Source: Acidobacteriota bacterium
Lineage (GTDB): Bacteria; Acidobacteriota; Terriglobia; Terriglobales; Acidobacteriaceae
DNA length: 64,000 bases
NCBI GenBank assembly: GCA_021813745.1
Contig: JAKAJO010000051.1
Location: forward strand, 1 to 64,000
Reading direction: 5' to 3'
The notes under the pieces were generated by a model. The model was not told the origin of the DNA, made no database searches, and saw only the letters and a list, made by a program, of their open reading frames with translations. Shown here piece after piece: positions 1 through 9,498 of this stretch. Both the position numbers and the translations under genes were made by a program. The first letter of the stretch is position 1; each line of letters begins with the position of its first letter.

Positions 1-273
1 CGAATGGCGCTTCAATACTCCAAACCCTAAACTGCAACAAACACAACTAAAACAATGGGTTACACGATTCATGGCATGATTATCTGGTACAGCCCCCAGA
101 AATAATACCCACCCCCCCCCTCTCCCCTGAATTGATCTGCACTTTTCCACAGAAGGCTTGCATGAATTCCGCTCCTCAAACTCCGACTCAATCAGTCCGG
201 TTCGCCGTCGTGCCCGCCGTCACGCAACCGCCGAAACCTCTCCGATAAAATCAACTTGAGGAATTCTGAAGAC
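1..273. other. Upstream region of tpiA, no gene recognised
   Basis: No convincing coding sequence was seen on either strand. The segment is AT-richer near its left end and carries a C-rich stretch at about 108-126 that includes an unbroken run of nine C. It presumably holds the tpiA promoter, but no clear -35/-10 pair could be fixed by eye. Confidence 0.4.
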
Positions 274-1026
274 ATGTCCCGTAAAAAACTGATTGCTGCC
301 AACTGGAAGATGTACAAGACGCCTTCTGAAGCCAAGGCCTTTGTCGAAGCATTCTTGCCCCTCGTCGCCGCGCACACCCGCGATGAGATTGCTCTCTTTC
401 CCTCGCCTGTCCTGCTGCCCACCGTTGTCGCCGCCGCCAAGGGCTCCAACATCTCCGTCGGTTGCCAGAACATCCACTTTGCCGAAGAAGGCGCCTACAC
501 CGGCGAGACCTCCATCGGTCAGCTCAAGGCCATTGGCGGAACGCACACCCTCATCGGCCACTCCGAGCGCCGCCAATACTTCGCGGAAACCGACGAGATC
601 GTCAACAAGAAGCTCCACACCGCGCTCAAGCACGGCATCATCCCTGTCGTCTGCATCGGGGAAGTGCTCGCCGAGCGCGAGGCCGGCAAAACCGCCGACG
701 TCCTCAAGACCCAGGTCACCGGCGCCTTCGCCGGCATCACTGCGGAGATGGCTGCGCCCATCGTCATTGCCTATGAGCCTGTCTGGGCCATCGGCACCGG
801 CAAAACCGCCACGCCCGAGATGGCCGTCGATGCGCACAAGATTGTCCGTGCTGAAGTCGCCCGCCTGCTCGGCGCCGATGTTGCCGCAAAGATGCGTATC
901 CTCTACGGCGGCAGCGTCAAGCCAGACAATGCCACCGCACTCTGCGGCCAGGAAGAAATCGACGGCGCCCTCGTCGGCGGAGCCAGCCTCAAGCCCGACT
1001 CCTTCACAGCCATCGTCAAGTACTAG
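274..1026 (+). CDS. tpiA: Triose-phosphate isomerase
   Basis: Interconverts dihydroxyacetone phosphate and glyceraldehyde 3-phosphate in glycolysis and gluconeogenesis, in the cytoplasm. The 250-residue product has the usual family length. It shows the N-terminal AANWKM segment (Asn10, Lys12), the electrophilic His96 in IGHSER, the catalytic Glu168 in AYEPVWAIGTG with the mobile loop behind it, and the phosphate-binding YGGSV at 211-215. An in-frame TTG lies 18 bases upstream, but the ATG at 274 gives the canonical N-terminus and has an AGGA about 11 bases before it. The gene stands alone and faces the Rieske gene tail to tail. All catalytic residues are present, so it should be active. Confidence 0.97.
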   Translation: MSRKKLIAANWKMYKTPSEAKAFVEAFLPLVAAHTRDEIALFPSPVLLPTVVAAAKGSNISVGCQNIHFAEEGAYTGETSIGQLKAIGGTHTLIGHSERRQYFAETDEIVNKKLHTALKHGIIPVVCIGEVLAEREAGKTADVLKTQVTGAFAGITAEMAAPIVIAYEPVWAIGTGKTATPEMAVDAHKIVRAEVARLLGADVAAKMRILYGGSVKPDNATALCGQEEIDGALVGGASLKPDSFTAIVKY

Positions 1027-1037
1027 CGAAAACCATG

Positions 1038-1069
1038 GCGGCCGGATCGGACTTAACCGCACCGGCCGC
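1038..1069. terminator. Weak bidirectional hairpin between tpiA and the Rieske gene
   Basis: Eight-base arms GCGGCCGG and CCGGCCGC are separated by 16 bases in the 48-base gap between two convergent genes. There is no T-run. The position fits a shared terminator, but the long loop makes this tentative. Confidence 0.3.
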
Positions 1070-1074
1070 GCACT

Positions 1075-1383
1075 TTAGAGCTTTGCGAACACCGCTCCGT
1101 CCCGCACCTCAGCTTCAAACACCTGCACTTTGAAGCTCGCATCGTGCTCCGCTACGCCCGTCCGCAAGTCATACGCAAACGCGTGCCACGGACACACCAC
1201 GCGCCCATCCTCCAGCACGCCCTGGCCCAGCGGCCCGCCCTCGTGCGGACACGTCCCGTCCACCACGCATACAGCCCCGCCCAGCCGCGCAACGCAAAGC
1301 ACTTGCCCTGCTGCCTCCACCTCGCCCACTTCGCCCTCTGGAGGCAGATCCGCCTCCGCACAAATCCGCACCAAATCGCTCAT
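1075..1383 (-). CDS. Small Rieske [2Fe-2S] ferredoxin-like protein
   Basis: The 102-residue single-domain protein has both Rieske cluster motifs: CPHEGG (Cys45, His47) and CPWHAF (Cys64, His67). In this fold the two Cys and two His bind one [2Fe-2S] cluster. It resembles the soluble ferredoxin components of ring-hydroxylating dioxygenases and the NirD-like family. The electron partner cannot be named because no oxygenase or reductase gene is adjacent. The open frame begins 30 bases further upstream, but the Met at 1383 gives the family-like start MSDLVRIC. The protein has no signal peptide or membrane segment, so it is probably cytoplasmic. Confidence 0.85.
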   Translation of the reverse strand: MSDLVRICAEADLPPEGEVGEVEAAGQVLCVARLGGAVCVVDGTCPHEGGPLGQGVLEDGRVVCPWHAFAYDLRTGVAEHDASFKVQVFEAEVRDGAVFAKL

Positions 1384-1481
1384 CCCAGCCTCTCTTTCCC
1401 CGCAGCCCTTCATCCTACCCGCCGCTGGCAGGTAGCATAAAGAGGTCGCCTTCAGGGCGAACTCAGGTTGCCACCGTCCTC

Positions 1482-2417
1482 ATGTCCCCCAAGCCTCGCC
1501 CAATCCGGCCCGCGCCTGCCCCGCCCGGGGCTCAGCCGCCGCTCATCTCGGCCCGCTGGCTGGCCATTTCCATCGGCTCCACCATCGCCGCCGCCGCAGT
1601 CTGTGCCTGGGCTGCTCTCTGTCTGCTCTTCTGGCAGGGTAGCTGGCAACTCCTCTTCCATCCCGCTGTCACCATCTCCCGCACGCCCGCCGCGGTCGGC
1701 CTCTCATTTGAGACTGTCTCGTTTGACCCCAACTCCTCCGGCCAGCCGCAGCTCCAGGGTTGGTGGATTCCCCAAGCCTCCAACGCCCGCGCCACCCTCC
1801 TTTACCTCCACGGAGCAGACGGCAACCTCAGCAGCACGGTCGACACGCTTCCGGCCTTCGCCGCCAGCGGCCTCAACATTTTCGTTTTCGATTACCGCGG
1901 CTACGGCGAAAGCCTTCACGTCGATCCCAGTGAGGACCACTGGCGGCAAGACGCCGAGGGCGCCATCACCTACCTCACCGCCACCCGTCACATTCCCCCA
2001 TCCACGCTCATCATCGGCGGTTCAAAACTCGGCGCCAATCTCGCCCTCCAGATCGCATCCCTGCATCCGAACCTTGCCGGCGTCTTCCTCGATCAGCCAT
2101 TGGCGAATCCCATGGAACCCATCTTCAGCGACCCGCGCGCGCGGCTCGTCCCAGCCCACGCCCTGGTCTTCAATCGCTTCGATCTCAACGGACCCGCATC
2201 CGAACTTCGCATTCCTGCATTGTGGATTGAACTCCAGCCGCCCGTTTCAGCCCCGCCGCAGCAGGAGCCCGCCGCCTATCAGCTCATCACTGCACGCAAA
2301 ATGCTTCTTTGGCTCGGCCCGCGGCAGGACTCCGCGCACGACTTTCAGGCTGCGTTTTCGCGCTGGCTCGATGACCTGATTCCCCGCCCGGCGACCGCGC
2401 CACCTGCTCCCCAATAG
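1482..2417 (+). CDS. Membrane-anchored alpha/beta hydrolase-like protein
   Basis: A 311-residue protein with a Pro-rich N-terminus, one membrane segment at about residues 27-50, and then an alpha/beta-hydrolase fold. The oxyanion-type HG is at 110-111 and the typical DYRGYGES strand/turn at 137-144. The expected nucleophile elbow reads GGSKLG around Ser181, so the second Gly of GxSxG is displaced by one position. A possible triad His lies near residue 294 (DSAHDF). This looks like the YfhR/BEM46 type of anchored serine hydrolase, facing the periplasm or cytoplasm. The substrate is unknown, and activity is uncertain because of the odd elbow. The ribosome-binding site is weak. Confidence 0.75.
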   Translation: MSPKPRPIRPAPAPPGAQPPLISARWLAISIGSTIAAAAVCAWAALCLLFWQGSWQLLFHPAVTISRTPAAVGLSFETVSFDPNSSGQPQLQGWWIPQASNARATLLYLHGADGNLSSTVDTLPAFAASGLNIFVFDYRGYGESLHVDPSEDHWRQDAEGAITYLTATRHIPPSTLIIGGSKLGANLALQIASLHPNLAGVFLDQPLANPMEPIFSDPRARLVPAHALVFNRFDLNGPASELRIPALWIELQPPVSAPPQQEPAAYQLITARKMLLWLGPRQDSAHDFQAAFSRWLDDLIPRPATAPPAPQ

Positions 2418-2546
2418 CGCGCGATCCCAACTCAAGCAGTTCCGCAGTCGCTGCGTCCCCTCGTGACGATTCGCAGTGGCTCTCCCCTTGAGAAAAGACC
2501 ACCCTCAAAAAACGTCTGCAATGACGGCTTGTTGCGCGGAACCGCT

Positions 2547-3503
2547 CTAGCGGGGAATATCGCGATGCAGCGCCTTGACTTTGTATCCTGCCCGGCGCAG
2601 CCGCTTCGCCATCTCCTCGGCCATCATCACGCTGCGGTGCTGGCCGCCCGTACAGCCAAAGGCTACCGTCAGGTAGCTCTTGCCCTCTTCCACATAGTGC
2701 GGCAGCAGATAGAGCATCAGGTCGCTCACCCGGTCCAGAAACTCCTGCGTCTGCGGAAATCCCCGCACATACGCGGCCACCTTTGGATCCTTGCCCGTCT
2801 TCTTGCGAAACTCCGGCACAAAATGCGGATTCGGCAGGAAGCGCACGTCGAACACCAGATCCGCATCCAGCGGCACGCCGTTCTTGAAGCCGAAGCTCAG
2901 GCACGACACCAGCAGCGTCTGCGATTTTTCGCCATGCCCAAAGCGCGACTGGATGTGAGCCCGCAGCTCATGCACATTGAAGTTGGAAGTGTCGATCAGC
3001 GTGTCCGCCACGTTTCGGATCGGCTCCAGAAGCTGCCGCTCCTCCACAATCGAGCGCTCCACCGTCTCCGACTTCCGTAGCGGGTGCGGTCGCCGCGTCT
3101 CGGAGTAACGTCGCACCAGCACAGCATCCTGCGCGTCCAGAAAAACCACGCGCGTCGGCAAGATCTGATTCACGCGCCGTAGAATCTCCGGCAACCGGTC
3201 CAGCGTCTGGCCCTCGCGCACGTCCACCACAATCGCCGCGCGCGCAATCTCCTTCGACTTCCCCACCAAACCCGCAAACTCCGTCAGCAGTTCCAGCGGC
3301 AGGTTGTCGACTGCGTGATAACCAAGGTCTTCAAAATTCTTCAGCGCCGAGGCCTTCCCCGCTCCGGAGATCCCCGTCACAATCACCAGTTCCCGATCCT
3401 GCTTGACACTCGCCGCCGCGATGGGCAACGTCTTCCGACCGTCTTTGCCGCGCGTCTTCTTGCGTGCATGCTCCATGCGCTCATCGTACAACGGCAAAGG
3501 CAC
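2547..3503 (-). CDS. rapZ: RapZ-type nucleotide-binding protein (YvcJ/RapZ family)
   Basis: A 318-residue P-loop protein. The Walker A reads GISGAGKA at residues 44-51, a VVDVREG strand follows at 92-98, and the strongly conserved C-terminal GCTGGQHRSV lies at 283-292. In enterobacteria RapZ binds GlcN6P and targets the sRNA GlmZ for RNase E cleavage; in most other phyla the role is open. The residue after the Walker Lys is Ala51 (codon GCC), not Ser/Thr, so nucleotide handling may differ. The first 38 residues extend beyond the usual family start, and Met10 is an alternative. It is the last gene of the lpt-rpoN-hpf-rapZ cluster, as in Proteobacteria but without ptsN. Confidence 0.9.
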   Translation of the reverse strand: MPLPLYDERMEHARKKTRGKDGRKTLPIAAASVKQDRELVIVTGISGAGKASALKNFEDLGYHAVDNLPLELLTEFAGLVGKSKEIARAAIVVDVREGQTLDRLPEILRRVNQILPTRVVFLDAQDAVLVRRYSETRRPHPLRKSETVERSIVEERQLLEPIRNVADTLIDTSNFNVHELRAHIQSRFGHGEKSQTLLVSCLSFGFKNGVPLDADLVFDVRFLPNPHFVPEFRKKTGKDPKVAAYVRGFPQTQEFLDRVSDLMLYLLPHYVEEGKSYLTVAFGCTGGQHRSVMMAEEMAKRLRRAGYKVKALHRDIPR

Positions 3504-3646
3504 ACACTTGCATCAGGAAGATGTCAAACTTCCTCTCTCCATGCAAACTTTCGTGATCTGAGTCCTGCGCCGGCTTTTTCAGACGGGCGAGCCTGCTTCG
3601 TCCGCGCAGACCCGCCGGATCTTCAGGTTCTGCCGCCCTCTCGGCG

Positions 3647-4285
3647 TCAGGGAATCTCCACCAGTTCCATCTGGCCGTCCCGCCTCCGGTGCAGCACAAA
3701 CATCTGGCCGGCCGGGTCGCGGAAGATCAGCAGATCGCGATCGCGAAACTCCGCTTCCTTCACCGCCTGCTCCATCGTCAGCGGCTTCATGGCTATTGCC
3801 TCGCTGCTCTTCACAATGTGCGGCTCCATCACCGTGGACGCTACCGGAAACGAATGCACCGCAATCGAAGTGCTCGCTTTGCCATTCGCGCGCGCCGTCC
3901 GGGAGCCGTTGCCGCCCAGAACCTCCGCTTCGGCGGCCCGCGTCTTCGGCCGCGCAACCGGCGGAGCCGTCAGGACCTTCTCCTCCTTCGGCAACCGCTT
4001 CCGCTCATACTTCCGCTCGTGATGTCGTTGCGCCTGGTGCTCCGCATGAGACAACGCCTTGCGCAGCGCCAGAGCCAGATTATCTGCCTCACCCTCCGCC
4101 ACAATCGTCTGCGTGCGAGACGTCACCGTCACTTCCGCAATATGAAGATGCCTCTGCACACGGAAAATAATGCTGGCGCGCGCGGTCTTGCCCAGAATGC
4201 GGGCGATTCGTTCCAGTCCCTCCGTGGCCTGCGCTCGCAGCCCCTTCGGAACGCTTACCTGCCTGGCGGTGAACTCGACTTCCAT
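3647..4285 (-). CDS. hpf: Ribosome hibernation promoting factor, long form
   Basis: The 212-residue protein has two parts. Residues 1-100 form the S30AE/YfiA domain, which binds the 30S decoding region, with a basic stretch at its end (QRHHERKYERKR). After a linker rich in Ala, Lys and Arg (about 100-150), residues 155-212 form the C-terminal dimerisation domain, with the typical MKPLTMEQAV and a closing QMFVLHRR strand. This two-domain form drives 100S ribosome dimers in stationary phase in many phyla. A GGAGG sits 6-7 bases before the ATG at 4285. It lies between rpoN and rapZ, the conserved neighbourhood of this gene. Confidence 0.92.
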   Translation of the reverse strand: MEVEFTARQVSVPKGLRAQATEGLERIARILGKTARASIIFRVQRHLHIAEVTVTSRTQTIVAEGEADNLALALRKALSHAEHQAQRHHERKYERKRLPKEEKVLTAPPVARPKTRAAEAEVLGGNGSRTARANGKASTSIAVHSFPVASTVMEPHIVKSSEAIAMKPLTMEQAVKEAEFRDRDLLIFRDPAGQMFVLHRRRDGQMELVEIP

Positions 4286-4484
4286 GGTCAGCCTCCGCTC
4301 TTCGGTGTGTACTTCCTCTCGGCTTCTCAGCCGTAGGACTCTGGATTCTATAGCATTTCCCCGGCTCGCGCATGCACCGCGCTTCCGAAGTCAACAGGAT
4401 TAGACGTGCGGGACCGCGCAAAGTCAGTATGCAAGCCTGCCGGGAACCGCACGAACCTCCTTGTGAACGGCGCTTTCGCCATCC

Positions 4485-6095
4485 TCATGCGTCCCGCCTT
4501 CTCCTCTGGTGCGTCGACGGGATATTCATATCCTCGCGGTATTTGGCCACCGTGCGACGCGTCAGTTGAATGCCCTGCGCCTGCAGCATCGCCGCCAGTT
4601 GTTCATCGGTCAGCGGCTTGCGCGGATCTTCGTCTTCAATCAGCTTGCGAACCTTCCGCTTCAGCACCAGCAACGGAGTATCCGCACCCTCCGGCCCATT
4701 TGATCCTTCAGAGAAAAAGAACCGGAGCTCAATCACGCCCTGCGGCGTGTGGGCATACTTGTTCGCTACCGCACGGCTCACAGTGGAGGGATGCACTCCA
4801 ATCTCCTCGGCCACCTCCTTGATCATCATCGGCCGCAGCGACTCAATCCCATGCTCCAGAAAATCCTGCTGCCGCCGCACAATCACCTCGCAGGTCCGCA
4901 GGATCGTGCTCTTCCGCTGGGCAATGTTGCGCATCAGTTGCAGCGCCGAACGGAAACGCTCCTTCACATACTCCTTCACCTCTTTGTCGGTGCCTTCGGC
5001 CGTCAGCATCCGCCGGTAGCGTTGGTTCAAGCGCAGGCTGGGCTGGTCCTCTTCGTTCATCATGACCACCCACTCGCCCCCGCGCTTGGAAAATGTCACA
5101 TCCGGCTCAATCAGCCGCGTCTGTTCGCGGTTGTAAAGCCGCCCCGGCCGCGGATCGAGCGTGCGGATGAACTCCACTCCGGCATGCGTCTCCTCGGGTG
5201 ATACTCGCACCGCCTTTGCCAGCTCCTTCACATCCCGCTTCTGGAGAAGATGGAGATGCTGGTCCACGATCAGCGCAGCAACCTCCATGCTGCGGCGTCG
5301 TTCCTCAAGCCGCGCCTCTGCTTCAGCCCGGTAGCTTCGATGCGCACTCTCCTCATCCTGCGCTTCGGCCCCCGCCTTCCGCGCAAATACCTGCGCAAAC
5401 TCCGCTTGCTGCGCGGCAATCTGAATCAGCAGGCACTCGCGCAGATCGTGCGCACCCACTCCCGCCGGGTCCAGATGCTGGATCAGGTCGACCGCACGCC
5501 GCACCAGCGCCAGCGCCGCGTCCGCATCCATCCCGGTCTCCACAGCAAATCCCGCCAGCGCCGCCGCCAGTTCCTCGTCGCTCGCCGCAAGATACCCATT
5601 CTCGTCCAGATTGCCAATCAGAAACTCCGCCGCCTGCTCCAGTTCTGGCTCCAGCTTCAGGGACCCAAGCTGCCAGGAAAGATGGTCTGTCAGTGTCGTC
5701 GGCTGCGAAAGAAAATTCTCGAAGGAAGGCCGCTCGCCCTCTTCATACTCCGGCTGCGTCCGGTAACCGGGGTCAAGATACTCCTGGAAGTACGAACCGA
5801 AGTCAATCTCGTCAAAAACATCCTTGGGCTGCGATTCCGGCTCCGCCGCACCTGCTTCAAGATGCTCCAGCCGCTCTTCGCGTTCCTTCTGCTCGACCTT
5901 GCCGGCAACCTCGTCCAGCATCGGAACTGATTCGTCAATCTCCTCCAGAACCGGATTCTCAACCAGTTCCGCGTCAATCATCTCCTTCAGCTCCAGCTTG
6001 TTGAGCGCCAGAACGCTCACCATCTGCATCAGACCCGGCGTAAGGATCTGGCGTTGAGCCACTTTGAGATTCAATTTTGGCTGCAACAACGCCAT
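4485..6095 (-). CDS. rpoN: RNA polymerase sigma-54 factor
   Basis: A 536-residue sigma-54. Region I is the Gln/Leu-rich N-terminus (residues 1-50, LKVAQRQILTPGLMQM), which contacts the activator and holds the closed complex. An acidic spacer follows, then the core-binding domain and a helix-turn-helix (IKEVAEEIGVHPSTVSRAV). The C-terminal RpoN box reads RRTVAKYRED at about 513-522 and recognises the -24 element. No bacterial enhancer-binding protein is encoded in this window, and no good -24/-12 promoter was found by eye near the nitrogen genes gdh and glnA. It lies directly downstream of lptB in a conserved order. Confidence 0.96.
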   Translation of the reverse strand: MALLQPKLNLKVAQRQILTPGLMQMVSVLALNKLELKEMIDAELVENPVLEEIDESVPMLDEVAGKVEQKEREERLEHLEAGAAEPESQPKDVFDEIDFGSYFQEYLDPGYRTQPEYEEGERPSFENFLSQPTTLTDHLSWQLGSLKLEPELEQAAEFLIGNLDENGYLAASDEELAAALAGFAVETGMDADAALALVRRAVDLIQHLDPAGVGAHDLRECLLIQIAAQQAEFAQVFARKAGAEAQDEESAHRSYRAEAEARLEERRRSMEVAALIVDQHLHLLQKRDVKELAKAVRVSPEETHAGVEFIRTLDPRPGRLYNREQTRLIEPDVTFSKRGGEWVVMMNEEDQPSLRLNQRYRRMLTAEGTDKEVKEYVKERFRSALQLMRNIAQRKSTILRTCEVIVRRQQDFLEHGIESLRPMMIKEVAEEIGVHPSTVSRAVANKYAHTPQGVIELRFFFSEGSNGPEGADTPLLVLKRKVRKLIEDEDPRKPLTDEQLAAMLQAQGIQLTRRTVAKYREDMNIPSTHQRRRRDA

Positions 6096-6315
6096 GCTTG
6101 GAGACTCGTTTCCCCTTTGGGTTTACTTCTAGTGTAATGTGCGACGAATCACTTGAAACCGCAAAGTCGCACGTTGACCTGCCGGGATCCCGCTTTGGTA
6201 AGGGTCACGTTCGGCATCTGTTCCGCACTCGCAACTCTTGACGAAACGTCTGTCCAGATTGTACCGAGGGTGCTTCTTCACTTCCTCACACCGCCGAAAC
6301 CAGGCCAAGCGCTCC

Positions 6316-7044
6316 TCAGCCCAGCGAAAATCCCTCGCCCAGGTACAGCCGCCGCACATCCGGGTTGTTGCCGAGTTCATGCGGAGTGCCGGAGAAGATA
6401 ATCCGGCCCTCTGCAATGATGTACGCGCGATCCGTCACGCTCAACGTCTCACGCACATTATGGTCTGTAATCAGAATCCCAATGCCGCTGCTCTTCAGCT
6501 CAAAGATGATCTTCTGCAACTCCAGCACCGCAATAGGATCGATGCCACTGAACGGCTCGTCCAGCAGAATAAAATTCGGCTGGATGCAGAGTGAGCGCGC
6601 GATCTCCACCCGGCGCCGCTCGCCGCCCGATAGCGCATACCCCCGAGTGGCGCGGATATGACCAATGTTCAGCTGATTGATCAGCCGTTCCGCGCGCAAT
6701 CGCCGCTCACGGTTGTCCAGCGGCTGCGCCTCCAGAACCGCCAGGATGTTCTCCTCCACCGTCAGCTTGCGAAACACTGAGGGCTCCTGCGGTAGATAGC
6801 TGATACCGTAGCTCCTCGCGCGCAGATACATCGGGACCCGTGTGATGTCGATGTCATCCACCATCACCCGCCCGGTTTCCGGCACCACAAGACCCACGAT
6901 CATGTAAAAGCTCGTCGTCTTGCCGGCTCCGTTCGGCCCCAGCAGCCCCACCACTTCTCCGCGGCTGATCTGCAAATCCACGCCGCGTACCACCTGTCGT
7001 CCCTTGTATGACTTGCCGATTCCCTCGGCTCTCAGTGTGTTCAT
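6316..7044 (-). CDS. lptB: LPS export ABC transporter ATPase LptB
   Basis: Cytoplasmic ATPase that powers lipopolysaccharide extraction by LptFG and its passage along the Lpt bridge. All ABC motifs are present in 242 residues: Walker [10 protein letters not shown] (36-44), Q-loop Gln86, signature LSGGE (138-142), Walker B ILLDEP (159-164) and the switch His195. The sequence [19 protein letters not shown] is typical of LptB rather than of branched-chain amino-acid ATPases. Its start overlaps the end of the LptC/LptA-like gene by 4 bases (ATGA), so the two are translationally coupled. The permeases LptF and LptG are not in the window. Confidence 0.96.
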   Translation of the reverse strand: MNTLRAEGIGKSYKGRQVVRGVDLQISRGEVVGLLGPNGAGKTTSFYMIVGLVVPETGRVMVDDIDITRVPMYLRARSYGISYLPQEPSVFRKLTVEENILAVLEAQPLDNRERRLRAERLINQLNIGHIRATRGYALSGGERRRVEIARSLCIQPNFILLDEPFSGIDPIAVLELQKIIFELKSSGIGILITDHNVRETLSVTDRAYIIAEGRIIFSGTPHELGNNPDVRRLYLGEGFSLG

Positions 7045-9494
7045 CGGGGGCCTGTCCGGCGCTTTATCTGCGTCGCGGGCGCAATCGTCTCCGTGGTGGT
7101 CTGCTCTCCCATGCTTTCGACTTTGACGCTATCATCGCGGGTGTTGAAAATCAAAACCTCTCCCGTCACGCTGCCCCGCACTGGATCCACCAGCCGCGGC
7201 GGCCGCTCCGAGGTTCCCGTCAGCACATATCTGCCTGTGTCGCTCGAGTAGTTCAGCTCCTCGCCGGTCCCGATGCGCCCCTGCGCCGTAAGCTCCACCT
7301 GGCCCAGTGCCCGCATGCGGTCCACCTGCGCCGGTGCTCCTTCCTTACCTGCATGATTGCCCGGCGGTAACAGGATCAGATCCACCTCGCGCGACGAGCT
7401 CGTCATATCGCCCGACTCCGCCATCACCCGGCCCAGAACGCCACCGCGCATCACCGCTTTCCTCTCCGCAGCCGAATACTTCAGATCTCCGCCACGCATG
7501 CGAATCACCGACGGCTCCGGCGCTTTGCCCGGTGCCGCCGCCAGCGTTCCCGCCGCACTCACCATCACCACGTCCACCGGCTCCGCGGTCGCCTTCGTCC
7601 GCGCAACCAGCGTCTGATTGGTGCGATTCAGCACGATCAGCGGAGCAGAGATCGAGTTGCCCAGCTGCCACAGCCGCACGCCGCCACTGAGTTCTACCTC
7701 ACCCGTTGACTGGTTCAGATGCGCCACTTCTGCAATCGCGTGCGCCGGTCCCTGGCCGCCCAGTTGGGCCGCCTCCGCCGCCTGCCCGTTCCCTGCCCCG
7801 CCCGACCCCAGGTTCTTCGCATCACCCATCCATGTGGCTTTCATGTCCCCGCGCGCCAATGCGTCACCCGTTGCCTGCGTCACGTCGATCGTCCGGGCTG
7901 TCAGTTGCAGCCCGCCGCTTTCCACCCGCGGAGTCCCGGTCAACCGCAGCCTGCCCCCATCACCCTCGTATACAGCTTGATCGGCCATCGCGCGCAGCCC
8001 TGCCGCGCTGGATCCCCTGCCCCCCGCAGGCGGCTGTTGCGTCAGGACCACATGCCCTTCCACCGTGGCGCTCTGCACCCGCGATGCGCCCAGCGATCCG
8101 GCCGAAGGCTCGAACTGCTGCGGATGGCCGCCGCTCTCCCCAGTCGCAAACTGCGCCACCAGCCGATCGCCACGCGTGCTCTGCCGGGTCCCCGTCGCCG
8201 TCGTCTGGTCAATCTCTGCGTGACCGCTCCCGGTCATCTCGGTCAGCACCGACCCCGCTCCAAATTGTCCCGTCATGGTATCCGCGCTCATCCGAAACGG
8301 CGCAGGCGCACCCTGGCCACGCCTCGTCTCGTCGCGCACCACCACACCGCCCATCCCATTCACCGTCGCAAGTTCAAGTTGCCCATGGCCCACATCCCGA
8401 AAATTCAGGTCCGCCACGGCTGAGGTCCATTCGTCGCGGCTCGTCGCCGCCTTGATGCCTTCGCCGCTCTCCGCATCACGCAGCAACTTGACGCCCCGCT
8501 CCAGATGCGCGGTCCGCAGCACGCCCTGCGGCGTAAAGCCAAGCCGCATCGTCGGCGCCTCGCCGTGCAACTTCTGTTGCGCGGTTGCCGCGTCCACGGT
8601 AACCCCGCCTTGCAGCAGCGCGGCCCGGGGACGGTTCTGTTGATCAAATTGCAGTGTGCCCGTCGGCGCCGTCAGCTTGCCTCCGGCCGCGCTGGTCACC
8701 ACGAATCCACCGGTCGCATCCAGCTGCGATGCCGAACCATCATCGCGAAACTGCAAAGTGGCTTGCGCACAATCAAGTTCGTCGCCGCGTGCGTGGGCCA
8801 CACTTGAGGTCAGTCGCACCGCTTGCCGGTCACGCTCAAACTCAGCGTGGCTCGCATCCAGGCTCAGTCGCTCTCCGTCCCGCTGCAGTTCAAGCTTCAC
8901 CGCCTTGTCCAGAACCAACAGCCCCTGCTGCGAATCAAAAGTCGCGCCTTGTGCGCTGCCTTCGCCCTGCGCCAGAACAAACTCCACCGGCTCACTCGTG
9001 CTTGCCAGTCCGCTCTCCTGGTTGAATTCAAGCCCGCTTGTCTTTACGTGAATCTCGTCGCCCGGTCCTCCGGTCGCAGACTTTTGCGCGCCCGCAGCCG
9101 CCCCTGGCCGCCGGATCGTAATCTCCACAGGCCCTTTGGCGCGTGCAGTGCCCGCCTGCTGGTCATACTCAAAGTCATCGCCCTCGATGCGGTCGGTCCG
9201 ACTGCCATCCGCGCCGTAAAGCTCGATGCGCACTTTGTGCAGCAGCGCATTGCCTTGCTTCAATTCCACCACTTTGGAGGCTTGAATCTTGAAGAGTGTA
9301 TGCCCACCATGCGCCTGCGTGTAGGTGAACCCATTCGCTTCCTGCTGGATGTCGATGCCAAGTCGCTTCGGCAGATCGTGCCGGGTCAGTCGATGCCGCC
9401 ATTGCCCGATGACGAGAAATCCCACCACCGCTGCAATCAGCAGCACTCCCGCTGCCAGCACCAGCGCCCGCAGCCGCTCAATCGTGAACCGCAC
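7041..9494 (-). CDS. Very large LptC/LptA (OstA-like) LPS-transport protein
   Basis: An 817-residue protein with one N-terminal membrane segment (about residues 10-30) followed only by beta-rich periplasmic sequence. The part after the membrane anchor resembles LptC (strands such as [15 protein letters not shown], then [13 protein letters not shown]). The rest carries repeated OstA/LptA-type beta-jellyroll units, for example near the end, where strands about changing the 'coating' pattern recur. In E. coli LptC is about 190 and LptA about 185 residues. This looks like an LptC-LptA fusion with extra jellyroll repeats. A TTG at 9515 opens the frame further, but the GTG at 9494 has GGGGA nine bases before it and follows the upstream stop by 4 bases. 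It overlaps lptB. Confidence 0.82.
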   Translation of the reverse strand: MRFTIERLRALVLAAGVLLIAAVVGFLVIGQWRHRLTRHDLPKRLGIDIQQEANGFTYTQAHGGHTLFKIQASKVVELKQGNALLHKVRIELYGADGSRTDRIEGDDFEYDQQAGTARAKGPVEITIRRPGAAAGAQKSATGGPGDEIHVKTSGLEFNQESGLASTSEPVEFVLAQGEGSAQGATFDSQQGLLVLDKAVKLELQRDGERLSLDASHAEFERDRQAVRLTSSVAHARGDELDCAQATLQFRDDGSASQLDATGGFVVTSAAGGKLTAPTGTLQFDQQNRPRAALLQGGVTVDAATAQQKLHGEAPTMRLGFTPQGVLRTAHLERGVKLLRDAESGEGIKAATSRDEWTSAVADLNFRDVGHGQLELATVNGMGGVVVRDETRRGQGAPAPFRMSADTMTGQFGAGSVLTEMTGSGHAEIDQTTATGTRQSTRGDRLVAQFATGESGGHPQQFEPSAGSLGASRVQSATVEGHVVLTQQPPAGGRGSSAAGLRAMADQAVYEGDGGRLRLTGTPRVESGGLQLTARTIDVTQATGDALARGDMKATWMGDAKNLGSGGAGNGQAAEAAQLGGQGPAHAIAEVAHLNQSTGEVELSGGVRLWQLGNSISAPLIVLNRTNQTLVARTKATAEPVDVVMVSAAGTLAAAPGKAPEPSVIRMRGGDLKYSAAERKAVMRGGVLGRVMAESGDMTSSSREVDLILLPPGNHAGKEGAPAQVDRMRALGQVELTAQGRIGTGEELNYSSDTGRYVLTGTSERPPRLVDPVRGSVTGEVLIFNTRDDSVKVESMGEQTTTETIAPATQIKRRTGPR

Positions 9495-9498
9495 GGAC

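Noticed and set aside
108..126. C-rich stretch with a nine-C run as a phase-variable tract
   Set aside because: It is in a non-coding gap, short and interrupted, and nothing shows that its length matters to tpiA.
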